Shown piece by piece: positions 47,001-60,439 of a stretch of DNA of 64,000 nt. The stretch is taken from NCBI GenBank assembly GCA_019155185.1, contig CM032817.1:4834034-4898033 (forward strand), written 5' to 3'. The position numbers were made by a program, and so were the translations under genes. Positions within the stretch are counted from its first letter, which is position 1, and every line of letters starts with the position of its first letter. The stretch comes from Beaufortia kweichowensis (Eukaryota; Chordata; Actinopteri; Cypriniformes; Gastromyzontidae). Under the pieces are notes generated by a model. That model did not search any database. It was not told the origin of the DNA and saw only the letters and a list, made by a program, of their open reading frames with translations.

Positions 47001-49978
47001 AATTTTAATAAACAGCCCATGTCAGATGGATGGGATCTTTAGAAAAAAAGATTTTAAATAGTTCACTTTAATGAAACTTTTGTTCTAATTTATGCCATTT
47101 TAAACCTGGTTTTCATTTGTTAATTAGCTCTTTTCTATACAATAAAGCATTTGTAACTTTTTTTTTTAGCTTGACAACTGTAGTCCCCATTTACTTCCAT
47201 TGTATGGAGGAAAGCTGCATGAATGTAAAGCTGCATAATTTAAAACATCTTTATCAGTGTTTATTTGAATATCAAGTGGCATAAAAATGACTTTTGAAAA
47301 TGATTTTGAAAAATATAGAATTGTATTTTTTTTATGGGTTAACTGTCTCTTTAAAATATAAACAGCTGAATTCTGGGTAAGCTAATGCATGTAGCTTCCA
47401 CCCAGAATATTTCATTTAGAACATAAGAGTCTAATTTAAGGCCTGACATTAAAAACTCATCAGCGCTATCTCTCACACACTTTATCTCCCGTCCACAAAC
47501 ACATAAACGCACACCATTGTGCCTCATTTGTGTTCCTATCATGCTCTTGTCTTGATGGCGAGGGCTTACAAAGTGTGCCAGCCCACCAGTGGCATATCAC
47601 TTACACAGCTCATCTCATTTCTGAGCAGAGTCCGATTACAAGACTCCAGGTACAAGAGTCGAGTGATTGTGAGAGCTCTCTGATGTAAATAGTTGCTGGC
47701 AGTGAATCAGCATCGTACTCTTGTGCAGTCATGTCCACACTTATGACATCACCTGCAGGAGTCAGGCATACACACGCTCTGCTATGTTTGGCACTTTGTT
47801 ATCACACACACACACAGTCACATGCACTGAACTTTGTTTGTCACGAGGATCTTTGTGTCATTGTATTTTCTTTAGATTTGTGGGAGAATGGGGTGTAACG
47901 ATATATTGTGGCCTGATAATATAACACAAAATAAACTACAATATGAATTATAAATTATTTTATTGTTTAATGTCTGTATAATTCTGTTGCGGCTGAGCTG
48001 CCAACACATGGTTTGCATCAACAAATACATATGTATTTACTTGTTTTTTTTTAGTTACTGCGTTTACTGTTTTCTTTTAGGGCGTAGCTTTCTTAATTCC
48101 TCAATTTTATGTTAAAATACTGACAGACATTTTTGATTTTTATTATTTACAATTGTTTAAAATATATGATACTATTGTATTGTAAACCCAGTATTGTGTT
48201 TACTATATTGTGTCATTCTTTTAAGTTAAATTCTATTACCAAATACCAACCAAGTTTGTATATATTGTCTTTTTTATTTTATTTCTATGCAATAACATGT
48301 ATAGCCAGTCTTATGATAGAGCTATAATAGTAAGTATTGCTAAGTAAAAAATTTGTAAAAAAATATTTTTTTCCTCGTTTCCTGTGACCCCACACACCAA
48401 ACGGTGTGGAAAATAGAATGTGTGATCTCATGATGTTACATTCTCTTTTGTTCTCTATCTCTCTCGCCGTGTCCCTCATTTTCTGTCACACACTCTTTAG
48501 TGTGTCAGTGTGTTAGATTGGCTGGCCTGCATCCAGGAGCTGTTGTTGGGGTAAGGAGTCATAGATCTGCTCTTGTACTCTGGAATGGGAAAAATAAACA
48601 CAATAACCACCATCTAACTGCCCCCAATTCTCTCACTACTGTGTCAATTTCATTCGTAACCTGAGCGCTCCAGTGTATTATGTTGTTTCTGCTGAGGAAT
48701 TTAGTGAAGCTTGTTATAGAAACAGCATTTTGCTTAATCTTTTTCGAGGTAATTTGTACATTTTTACAATATTTTTGGGTAACGGCAGACATACTCTTAT
48801 GTTCCCACCCAGTCTATACAAGCCATACAAAACCTTGAGCACAATATTGCATTTTTAACTCGTATCCCGTGTTCAAATATTTGGCTAAACCTGATAAACC
48901 CTGACAGCATGAATTTTGCTGGTATGTGGTGGTTAGTCAAACATGATGTGGCATGTTTTGCTGTGGCGTCATATGATGATGATTTGGGGTCAACAAATAA
49001 TGAAAGACATTTTAGTTAGGCTTCAGATGACAAGTTGTATGGACTATTTTATAATTAATTTAGTGTAGTTTTTGCTAGTTTTGGAGCTGCAAATAAGAAA
49101 AAAGAAATGATGACTTAATGTTTCACTTCCAGTGGTCAGCAAGACTTTATAAAGTGGTCATGTGAAACTACAATAATAGCTGTTTTGGGTCCAGGAAACC
49201 TTGACTAACATAATAAGTGGACTTACGGGGAAAAATACTTGCTTTTTTCAAGTTTACTCATGCCTGGTGGGCAACCTAGTGTCTCTTTCTACAAATTACT
49301 TGAGGGAGAAAACGGGCTGCCTGTTCATAGCAGATGCATTATCTGATGCGCGCTGTGCGTTCAGCCTGCCGTCATCACACATCGGCGACTGTAAGTTTCC
49401 TTATAAAGACACAAGACAGCAGTTGCACGGGGCCGCCCTTCGATTCTGAGTGGGCGCAGCTTGTGGTTTATTAGGCTCAGCTATCTGGTTTCCGTCGCTG
49501 CAGGGAAGCCTGGGAGATGGAAGGGCCTGCCGCCTAATCACAACCAGCAAGAACTTCCTGACCCCCCCTCATCCACGTCAAAAAAACGTGCAGAGCAACT
49601 TCTCCTGTCAGATTCAGATGAAGGCCTTAAATCGACCTCGGTCCAGCTGCTGCTTTGCTCACATACTCCTTCATTGAGTAAGTGTGTGTGTTTAGCGACT
49701 TTCGCCAAACCACTACCTTCATTTTGTTCTTCTGCGTGTGGCTGTTAGAGTAAATGCTGTACTAGTTTGTGTGTGTGTGGTTGGGCTCACATCTGGCCAC
49801 CCCATGCTTTTGGTTAGGGGCTTAAAGAAGGGGAGAGAAATGTAATGCGCAAGTTCTTCAAGACAGAAATCTTGATCAAGTTTACTTTTGTCATCGTACA
49901 AGTTTTAGTATTCTGCTTTACCTTGCAATATAGAAATATGAGAAGAAATATGAGAAATGTTTTTGTTTTATATATTTG

Positions 49979-50000
49979 ATATATATATATATATATATAT
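49979..50000 (+). repeat. (AT)n microsatellite
   Basis: About ten AT units. Confidence 0.85.
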
Positions 50001-53000
50001 CTCAAAATTCATTTTTGTGAATCAGTACACCCAATTGATTAATTACAGTGAAAAATACAGTAGATTTATTCTAACATAAATGTTTCTCGGCATTTGTACT
50101 GTTGATGTCCTGACTTGTTAGTCATTGACTGATATCTGCATGTAAGTGAACTGTGGCAGCACATCTTCTTGCTCTCTATCTGGAATGAGCGTAAAACATC
50201 TGAATGAAGATCTCTTTTCTCTGGAGAGCATGTCGATACATGAACATTCCCAAAGGTGTTCGTAAAGTTTGCATATTCTGTTTAGTCATGTACCGTGTAG
50301 ACCTACAATATCAGTGAAAGAGGTTGCATGTTACATTTTTCTTTGGTTAATACCTTGAGTTTTTCTTTAGTTGGAGCTGTCAATGGCAAATATTACAGGG
50401 CTTGTAATTGTACTGATATTCCTCAAGCACTTTTAGACTCCATTCAAACTTAATTTTGTTGATCATTTTAGTTCAAAAATCACTTATTCATAGTAGTAAA
50501 TATGTACAAAACACATATACTACATTATAAGAATTGAATTTTAGCTTTTGCATGAATTTAGAATCCATATGAGCTTTCAGATTTGCTGACATGCTATTGA
50601 CCCATGATGTGTCGAAGTTCCTTCTCTCTTTTATTAAAAAAAAAAACACTCACTTGGGAGGCAAAAGGGTCATTTGATTTTCACAATGAGAGTTACATTT
50701 TCAGATTTAGATTTCTCAACAATCAAGGCCTTTCCGGTTCCAACATTCCCTATTTACATTTTTTGGTGTTATTTCTGGTGTGTCGGAAAAACACCCGGAA
50801 TATTCTATAAGCATTTCACTGCTTCCTCAGGCCGATACAGGGCAACGCCCAAGCTCGTGTTTATGGGGATCCCCGGGGGCTGTCTTACTGCACCTCTGTC
50901 TCAATGACTGCTCATGCAATCCCACTTTGGACAAAAGAGACGCTTCACAGTCAAATGTGGAATCAGCTTCAGGTTTGGGATCTGTTGGATACAAGATATC
51001 AGGCTGACCGAACAGCCTTTGTAAACAGCCGCATTCCAGATGCAACAGAGAAGAGGGAGAAATGCAGTTCGTCTGTCAGGCATTGTTCCGCTCTGCTTTA
51101 ATTCAACTCTGCAGCGGGGAGGAAGTGCTCATGTTGCACAGGATCGGAGAGGGGTAATGATCAGACAAATTTGGACTATTTTATCTGTCAGTCCATGGGT
51201 GAAGATTTGAAAAGCTTTTATAGTTTCTTCAGGCGTGGGATTGTTTATTTGAGCTAAGTGAATGCTGTGACTTTATTGTGTGGGAGGTTTTAACTGCGGC
51301 CAAGATGTATCAAACACATTTTATCTCTTTAGCACACCGTTTTCTCTTTATTATGTGTTGTTATCTGCTTATTACTGCGTCAGATGTTCAGGTGTTGTTG
51401 TTCTTGCTGCGATGTATAGAATGCAGTAAAATCTAGTTAAAGATTCTGCAGTTCTTTTTTTTAATAACATGATGCATATAATATTTAACACAAAAATGAA
51501 ACATGCACCTTTTATTTAGAAAATTATACATGATATTTAAATCATTTAAAAAATAAAGTAATATAAGCTGAATTTCTTTACTCTTGTTCTTGTATTTGCT
51601 ATAAGCACTTTAGGACAGCCTGAAAGAATATGCAGAAATTAAACTTGCACAGTATTTCAGTGCTTCAGATGGATAAATGAAAGACTCTTTCAAATGTTTC
51701 TTATCTCTTATGTCTTAGTGTTTTCATACTCAAAATTAAATTTACTGTGATTAATTCACTGTTGTTTAATTTTAAATCTATTTAAAATTAGGAGACACGC
51801 ATTAGATGATAAAGCGTTATCTGCATGTCTTCGTCTGCGTATGTTGGTTACACCTTCATGTGTATATAACATCAATTAATCACATTTAAGTTAATAGGAT
51901 TTATTGCTTTTTTGTACAGGCCCATTCGGGTTAATGTGTGTGTGTGTTTTTAAATGCCTGTAGTGCATTATTCTCCCATCAGAAGTGTGCATTTTGACAT
52001 CACTCATGTTGGCAAATGCTCTTTGAATAATGACAGAGCGGTGAACTGTAACCTCGGACCGTCACATGGCCCAAACCCTCCTAAGTCATTGAGTTTAAAT
52101 GGAGGCAACAATTGAATTGTTTTACTGCAGATCTCAGCATCTGATGATATCTGGATATTGATTATTGAAATGTGGCTCCCGGAAACTTTTAAGTGCTCAT
52201 TTTATTGTCATTTAACATCAGATTCATTCAAATTAAAAGGCATGCTATTGCTCCATGACTTAACATAATGTTTTTTGAATGTGAGAAACCCTGGCGTTTT
52301 TGCACACATTATTACGAACTCATCTCAATGTATGCCTTATGACGCACAGGGTATTCATTTGCCACTGGGTTTGACTTTTAGCTCGGTTTGTTCAATTTTC
52401 TGTTGGTGTCCGTAAACAATGAAGTGTTGGTGTCTTAATCCTGTTAGAACGGTTGGAGTAATTCCCAGCCATGTGAATGATCATCCAAGTGCTTGTGCTC
52501 TGCCTGATGGCTTACTACTGAACATATTAAAATGCTGCATGCATACATTCATTTTTAAACCTATGCAGCGACAAATTGACTTGAAATTTTACGATTTCTG
52601 GCATGAGCAACAGCGACGGGTGCACGACGCAGTGACAAATGATGTTGGCTGATACAGTTAATATAGATGATATACTATAATGTATTAATAAAGTTTATAT
52701 AAATATATCATCACTGATTTCCACCACAAATGGGTAGGCACTTACATTGCACAATTTTTTGTACACCTTTTTATTAAACGATTGAAAGGCAGAATAAATA
52801 TGTAAGTGTAAGTCAAGTTCTCATTATTGCAAAACATTGTTAAACCTTTAGCATCAATCAAACAAATTGATAACCCTTAAATTACTACATTTCCACATCA
52901 CAGCGACCTCCAAAGATGTCAGATCACCTTCTGAAATGTCACATACACATCCTTACAGTGTTTTTAAATTCACACACTATACCACTATACTGCTTAAATC

Positions 53001-56000
53001 ACCTTATCTTCTTGTCATAAAGCGTTTGTGAGTCACAGATTAGTCTTGCTTCTGTCTGAGAGGCTCTTGTCTTTGCGTATGATTTATTACATCTCCACAT
53101 TCCTGATTTTCTCTTTGGCTCAAGGAATCATGCCAGGATTTCTATAGCTTGATCCTGCCTTACCGCGGAATGACAAATGATGGGTGAACAACTGGATAGG
53201 ATAATGGGCCCACAGGTTGTTGACACTCCCCAAACCACATAGTCTTAAGCCATTTGTTTCTGTCTGAATAAGCTGAGGGCAATATCTCACCCTGACACCA
53301 TTCTTGACCCGTCCACCATTTAGTTTCAAAGCATTTGGTTGATGTTGCATCTAGATACCCATTGGGGATTGTAGAGGTCAGGAACTCCGTGTAAGCAAAA
53401 CCACAAATCAGAAAATGGCCTTTGTAGTTGATGGACACAACCTTGGGTTGTTGCACTGGACTTTATTTTTGGCTGTGACTGTTCTTTTGGCACCATGATA
53501 TCACTTCCTCCTCCCTCCTCTCCTATCAATGGCTTTCAAAAATGCATGCCACATAAGCCCTGGCATTACGAGACGCTTCGCTCTGCCTGATGACTGTGAT
53601 TTCTAGTGTACTTCAGAGGCTGTGCCATCACACCTGGGGTGAAGCAGCTGTGTTAATTCAACAGCTGGGGTTGCCCAGCTTTCATTAAAGAGGCGTTCTG
53701 TAATCCTTTACGAGAGCGGGCGAGGGGGTTAATAGCTCCGGATGGCACGGTCGGGGTCTTTTTACGCTCACGTGCAACTTGGCTGAAATAGACTATCTGG
53801 CAGTGGATGTGGCTCTTGTGTATCTCTGCCCCCAGTGGGAATTCATTTTGACTAATTGCTACCTCGGTACCCAAAAGAGACAAGAGGAACTTGAGAAGTC
53901 GGACAGAAATGGAACAGCGGTGCTGATAAAAATGGACTAACCTGAGCTGCTGATGCAGGGCAGAATGCGTGCCAGGGCATTATTGATTTGGGATCAGGGT
54001 TGATGGCATTTTCAGGGTGTTATTAAGCTTAGCTTGAGCTCTCACTCCATTGCTGAGTCCTTCTTTAGCCACTTATAGGCAGTTTTTGTCTGTTGTGTTG
54101 CCTGTTTCAATGAAGCTGGAGATTTCACAATGTATCTCGTCTTTGCTATTTTCTAGTGTCCTTTTAGGATTGTAGAAAGCCTTGTGGCGAGTCATTGCGT
54201 GTGTCTGTAAGTGTGTGTTTGCATGTGTGCTGTGCAAAAACAGCAGCATCACTCAGCATTGTGTAACGAATGCTATTCAAAGCTTTTCACAAATGGAAAT
54301 CTGTTTAGCAACATCTTAGCAGACATTTGCAATGCAGCTTGGAATATTTCACATGTGCGTGCAAAACCTGTAATATTGTGTCCTAACCTGGCATGACATT
54401 AGAAATTTACAACTTGGTCCACTAAATGATCAGTTTAATTTTAGTATACAGCTATGCAGAATTGAATCAGATTTGATTGTGGGCGGGGCTACCTGAGTCA
54501 CTAGAAAATTCATATTTACATTTTGGTTATGATAAAATATTTTAAAAATCGCTTGTTATGGTAATATATAGAGAAGACCTCCGATTAACATGGAAGACAG
54601 AATTTTATTGCATCTTGTTTGGTTCGAGCATGGTGTAATACATCACAGTAAATTTTTGTTGGTGGCTTTTAATGTGGTCCCCTCCACATCTTCCACAGAA
54701 TCTGATTTGGTTTCAACCGTCAGTTCTGCCCAAACATTCATAGTGTGAAAACCAGCACTATAGATGCTTTCTGACTATTAGCTAGATTGTCCCCTTAGCA
54801 CTTGTAGAAATATGTGCATATTAAATACTCTGTAAACAGCAAATGCTTCTCTTTCTCCACTCATCCGCCAAAGCCCCAACTCACACAAACATTACACACA
54901 TTACATCTGGCTCACTCCGACTTTTTCCAGCGCTGTGCTCGCATGCCAAAATGAATTTGGCTGAGATGGAAAACTCTTTGAGGTTTGAAATGTGAGAACC
55001 CAAACCAGCACTGTGCAGCTTCACTTTCACAACCATCACTACTGCTTCGCTCTGATTCTTACTGTCTGTACCTCATGGCTGCGGAAAGATGCTTCATTCT
55101 CAGACTCCTGATGTCTATAGTCTGTCAGGTCATGTTCACACTTCATCCTGCCTCCAGGCGAAAGAATTTCTAGTGAAGAATTGGTTGTTCTCTGTTTCTA
55201 GTGTTGATTGATTAGTAACTTTTTTTATTGTAATCTGCTCTCTGACCTTTGTACTTCCTACAGTACTCTGCACAGTTTTTCCTCATGTTGTGAAAGCGTT
55301 CATCTTGTGACTGTAGCGTTCTTATAAAGTTATTGTATTTTTGGCTAACTGAGACAGCATCATGTGAGAGTGACATTTGCTGTCCTTTGAAAGGTTTGTC
55401 ATGAAATTGTTGACTCAAACAATTTTCATTTCATTTCCTTTTATTTTTATTTTTAGTATTGGTTTCTTTCATTTTTAAGTAGGCTTTAGTTGCATCACAA
55501 CCAGTAACTTTGCTACAGTGGTAGTACAGGGGGGAGGAACAAAATCATTCTAGAGAGCATCTGACTGGATAAAAATGTGTAGTGCAGGATGAGTCATAAT
55601 ATTTTTCATTCTTTTTTTTCTAAAATAAGACATTTAAGTAAACTCTGTTAAATAGCTTGTTTGAAGATGAGATGATTTTTTTTTATCAGGTTCACAAACA
55701 TACAGGTGGCATCAAAGCTAGTAGACATGTATTAAACAAAACTCTTTAAAAAAAAAGATTCCACCCTGCTCTCCTTTTTTAACTTTTCTGCTGTGTGCTT
55801 TGATGCACATCTACAGACTCTGTTCTGGTTTACAGTCTTCTTGCGCTCTGACGCCAATAGATTTGTGTGCCAGGCTTTTGAAGTCTTTACAGGAGCATGT
55901 TGAAATGCTGATACAACCATTTCTTGTGCTTTCTCATCCCAGTGATCAGCTGAATCTTGTCCAGACAACCGACTGGGCACGTTTACAGTGACTGAACCAT

Positions 56001-59000
56001 GACATTTCTGTCTCCCTTACCTTAGCACACTGAAATATTGGTCAGAGAGGCTGATTTTACTGCTTGGTGCTGATATTTAAGAATGACCCTGAGATTCTTT
56101 CCCACATGAGTTTGCAGAATTTGTGAATCTTTTATGCTTGTGATAATAAAACAAATGTAAATTGTTTGTAAAATTGATATGGGTTAAAGTAAAAAGTATC
56201 TGCTTTTGCATTATTCTTTGTAGGTGATGTGATGAAGCATAGCAGAGATGTTTTTTTGTATAAGATGTGTTTAACCCTTGGCACAGTCAGCTATTAAGAG
56301 AGTTTGTGGAAACAAAGGAGCATTTCACATCTTTGCTAATCTTTGCTACATTTTAATAACAACCTTGGTTCTCAATACATGGTGGTTTCCAAACAGGTCG
56401 GATCTAAGAAAGTGTCATCTGACCCTCTTGTTTTTATTTAAGAGGTCCTTTTGGTCATGTCTGCATTAGTTGACTCATCATTCATTGTCAGGTTTTTTTT
56501 CTAAATCTAGACTAAAGCGTGTGCTTGTCCTCAGTGTCTTGTCAAAGGCTTAAAAGCCTCAACTGCAGGTTTAAGCATCTTCTATGCAGGCCGAATCCTG
56601 TCACTTGCATTGTGATGCTGTCAAGACCGTCACACCTTCTTGACCTTCTTTCAGGATGACCTCAGGGTGAGCAAATTGACACTGAAGATAAACGTTACTA
56701 TCAATTAACTTTTGATTCTATTGTGTAGTCAATTGAAAGAGACTGGTTGACAAAACCTAGGTGGAAAACGGGATTTTTTTGTTTGCTTCGCTGTTTAGCT
56801 CTTGGATACAACCGTGCACCGGTTCGACTGTACAATGGCAGGTGTCCTGACGTTAAGTGTGTTTTGAAACCTTTCAGAGCAGCTACTTCTGATCTACTTG
56901 TGATTTTACATCAACCGTCAAGTGCTAGGAAACTAGAAAAAAGGAAGACATGACTAAGACTGAGAAACGGCATCATTTAATTTGAAATTGAGCTTTCTTT
57001 CACAACCTGTTGGAGTTTATTGTTAACCACGGCCTTGATGTATTTTCTAGTCTCAAGCTTTTTAGTTTGCCTCTTACTGTTAGAAATATTAGCTTGTTGT
57101 ATGTGTTGGTGAAAGTTTTCAGAAGAGTAGGTGTTAAATAAAGAGTCTGTGGGTCTGTGTTAAGCATGGTAAGTTTGGGTGTAAACACACTTCCTTTCAC
57201 ACAGAACTAGGTTCTCAAACCACATACATATAACTCATTTATATGCAACTTTGAGTTTCCCACACCCCCACAAGCATGTGCATTCATCCTTACCTGAAGT
57301 CCATTGACTTCTGTTCTAATTAAGCAAATTAAGAAATATAGACCCTTCAATATAAGATGGAAGTAAAACAATTTTTATGCCAAGCACTAAAATGTTATAT
57401 AAAACCTGGTTTAAGTAAGTGTAGTCTCTGTGTAAGCTTTCTGAAACTCCAGAACTGAAGTCTTTTCAAGAGAATGATTTAGGTTTGATCTGTTTTGGAT
57501 TTTAATCACCAAAAATCCTCTTGAACAACTTCATGAGGTTTTGTGTTAATTACTAAGAGGGAAAGCCTTGCAGGAGAGAAATCAGTTCACAGCATCTACA
57601 TCATAAATGTTGCAATGTGCCTGTTCATTTATCAACAAGGTGTAAATGAGACGTTTTAGGCAACGTTAGTCATTTTTCCACAGAAAGAGAGATTTTGTAT
57701 CACTTTCTGTATTATTCAGTGATGAATCAACCTCTCCAAATCCCTTTTTTATAATGACTTCAGTGAAATCTCTTTTGCTCAGCGTGTTGCATTGACTAAT
57801 TTGGCAAGACGTTAAATAAATTATAGATTGGCTTCCTTAGTCAATAGTTTGACCACATTCTAGACTTTCCTGTTCTTGTATTAACAATGTCAAGGTCGTG
57901 GGATTCCAAGGCAGCAAATGATGTCCCTCAAATGCTCTGTAATTTCTGTAAGTGTCCACAAAATGCATACATTTAAAATGCCAAATGGCTAGAGGTCAGA
58001 GTTTGGTGTTTTTTGTCTTCTGCTTAGTCACACAAGACTTGAAGTCACTTATCTCTGAATCAACATGCCCTGTGCTGAACTGCTTCGAGATATTTTAAGC
58101 TGAGCTTATCGTTCGTTAACTTTATAGCCCAGAAGAGGTGTGACGTGTCAAAGGGGACGGTATGAGAAATCACATATGATTTCCTGTCATAATCCACCCT
58201 GTCATGTGTATCACCTTCTTGCATAAATATATGACCATCGAAAACTGCTTGACTATCCACCCCAATCTCCCACAGTGCTTGCAACATTAACCGCAGCCCT
58301 GAACAGCCTACAGTTTTTGTTTGATGTATCATCACGGCGTCATGGTTGCAGTTCCTGAGCAATATGTTCAACTTTTAGATTCAAGCACTGATTATCATTA
58401 ACAAAGTCATTGTGGCGAGTAAAGGTCAGAAGACTAAAGCCATTAAGTTACACTCATCTTGTGCTTTTCCTGATCATAAAGTTGAGAGTTTCCTCCAAAT
58501 GGCTATGCTTTGTTGTTTTGAATAGTGTTTTTATGACAGAAATTTTAAAGAGGGCATCTTTAAGTTTTAAAATTAAATTTGGTAGACCTGCGAACACACA
58601 CACAAAATAAAACTCGCACCTATTGTCTTCAAAAAATATCCCTGATTGGTCTAATAAAGATGATTTCACTGAGATACGATCTTTATACAGACCTAAATTC
58701 TCTTGCATCTGTAGTATAAGCCTAAAATCCTTGTGCTTTATTGAGAAGCGTGATCATATGTGAACTATATGTCTTTAGAAATTGGATTTTTTTTAACTAT
58801 TTATTGCCAGACCTGTTCCAAATACTTGGTAATTCATAATTAAAGTTCACACCATATTGCTTTACTTGGTGTATTTGATCATCTAGCAACCATTATGTTA
58901 TTTTTAGCACTTCAATATGAGTACATTCAATATGTCTGTTCGGATTAAGGTGTTGGCCATTTGTAAATGCAACTGTAAATGTATGACATATTTGAATGTA

Positions 59001-59347
59001 AAAAGTATATGTTTTATTGTCTCTGGGAATTTCCTCACATTTTATTGCATTTAAAAGAATACATTGGGTAAAATATATTTTTTCCTGTGATGCTATAGAT
59101 TTATTTTTGCACCATATGTGTAGATGCTTCAGAAATAATTAACCTGAAAACCTAAAAACTCTTCCACCTGTGCATCCAATAAGTAAATCTAACAGGGCTG
59201 ATGCATTTCTTCTCTGTGTTGAATACACAAACACTCCAACATATGCATCATCCACAAATATGTCCCTTGTTTTCAGTTCTGATAGGGCATCTTATATCAC
59301 CCTCACCACCTGCCTCACTCTTTTTGTTTCCATGCAATTCTCTCTCT

Positions 59348-59493
<146 letters not shown>

Positions 59494-60359
59494 AATCTCC
59501 CACTTTCCTCCGCCAATGTAAATGGAAAACCGAGCGTTCGATGACAGCAGTGGATTTGTTCTCCAGCACAGAGCTGTTGTCACTGATCTCTTGCTTTTGA
59601 GGGAACGCAGAAGTTGCTTGTGTCTATTGCATTAGAAACGAGTAAGTGGTAATCGCCTCTATCTGAGCGCAGTCAGTCTGGCTCCAGACTCCAGGCCGTC
59701 ATGCCTACTAAAACACAGCGTGTTGGATCTCCTGCCTTTCGCTGCAAGCTCATTTCTCTCCTCTGAAGTTTTAGGCTTGGTGGAATGTGAGAAATGACGG
59801 CAACAGATGTTTGCATTTATTGCATGCATTTATGACTCATGACGAAACATACTGTATATGAACTCAGGGATGGATCTTTGTGATTCTGTCCTAAGTTGGG
59901 CATTTGTATACTCGTATGAAGTCAGTTACTATGGCTGTGAATGATTTGATTACAAAGTGTTGCATGAGATGGCCGAAGAGAGATCGAGAGCGACAGAAAT
60001 GCTCAAGAGACGGGGTGTGGAGTGTGTGTCACATTTATCTGTGATCTGTGTCAACCACGCTGTTTCACTATTTGTGTTTTCTGCAAAAAAGGAAATAGCT
60101 GTGAGTTTACAAACATCTTTTGTGGGCGACAGAGGTTTAAGTTTCTGCTGATTAACAATCTTTTTAAAAGAAATGTGAAAGCTTAACTATTTAACTGCGA
60201 AAGTGGAGGAAGTTGATACGTAATTGTGATGTCAAAGGAAACTTGGAAAATGATCTAATTATGCCTAATAATGAAATATTATAGAAAAAAGGTTTTGCTG
60301 AATACCCAGACGTTCGCTCTAGCCAAATCAGAAAATTAATGACATTTTCTTTTTCGCAG

Positions 60360-60439
60360 GTAGTTAACGGACACACCGCACAATGCGTGAATACAAGTTA
60401 GTAGTCCTCGGATCAGGAGGTGTCGGCAAGTCTGCGCTG
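60360..60439 (+). CDS. rap1b: Rap1 GTPase, first coding exon (gene continues beyond window)
   Basis: The acceptor TTTTCTTTTTCGCAG precedes 23 bp of leader and ATG at 60383. The 19 codons read MREYKLVVLGSGGVGKSAL and end at a donor (CTG followed by GTAAGT at 60440). This is the Rap1 N-terminus: effector-side strand 1 and the P-loop GSGGVGKS, which binds the nucleotide phosphates. KLVVLG separates Rap1 from Rap2 (KVVVLG), and Gly12 is Gly as in Rap proteins. The exon break after SAL is the known Ras-family position. Rap1 controls integrin adhesion and junctions at the membrane. Rap1A and Rap1B are identical over this exon; I prefer rap1b from my recollection of teleost gene order, with moderate certainty. 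The effector, switch and CAAX parts lie outside the window. Confidence 0.9.
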
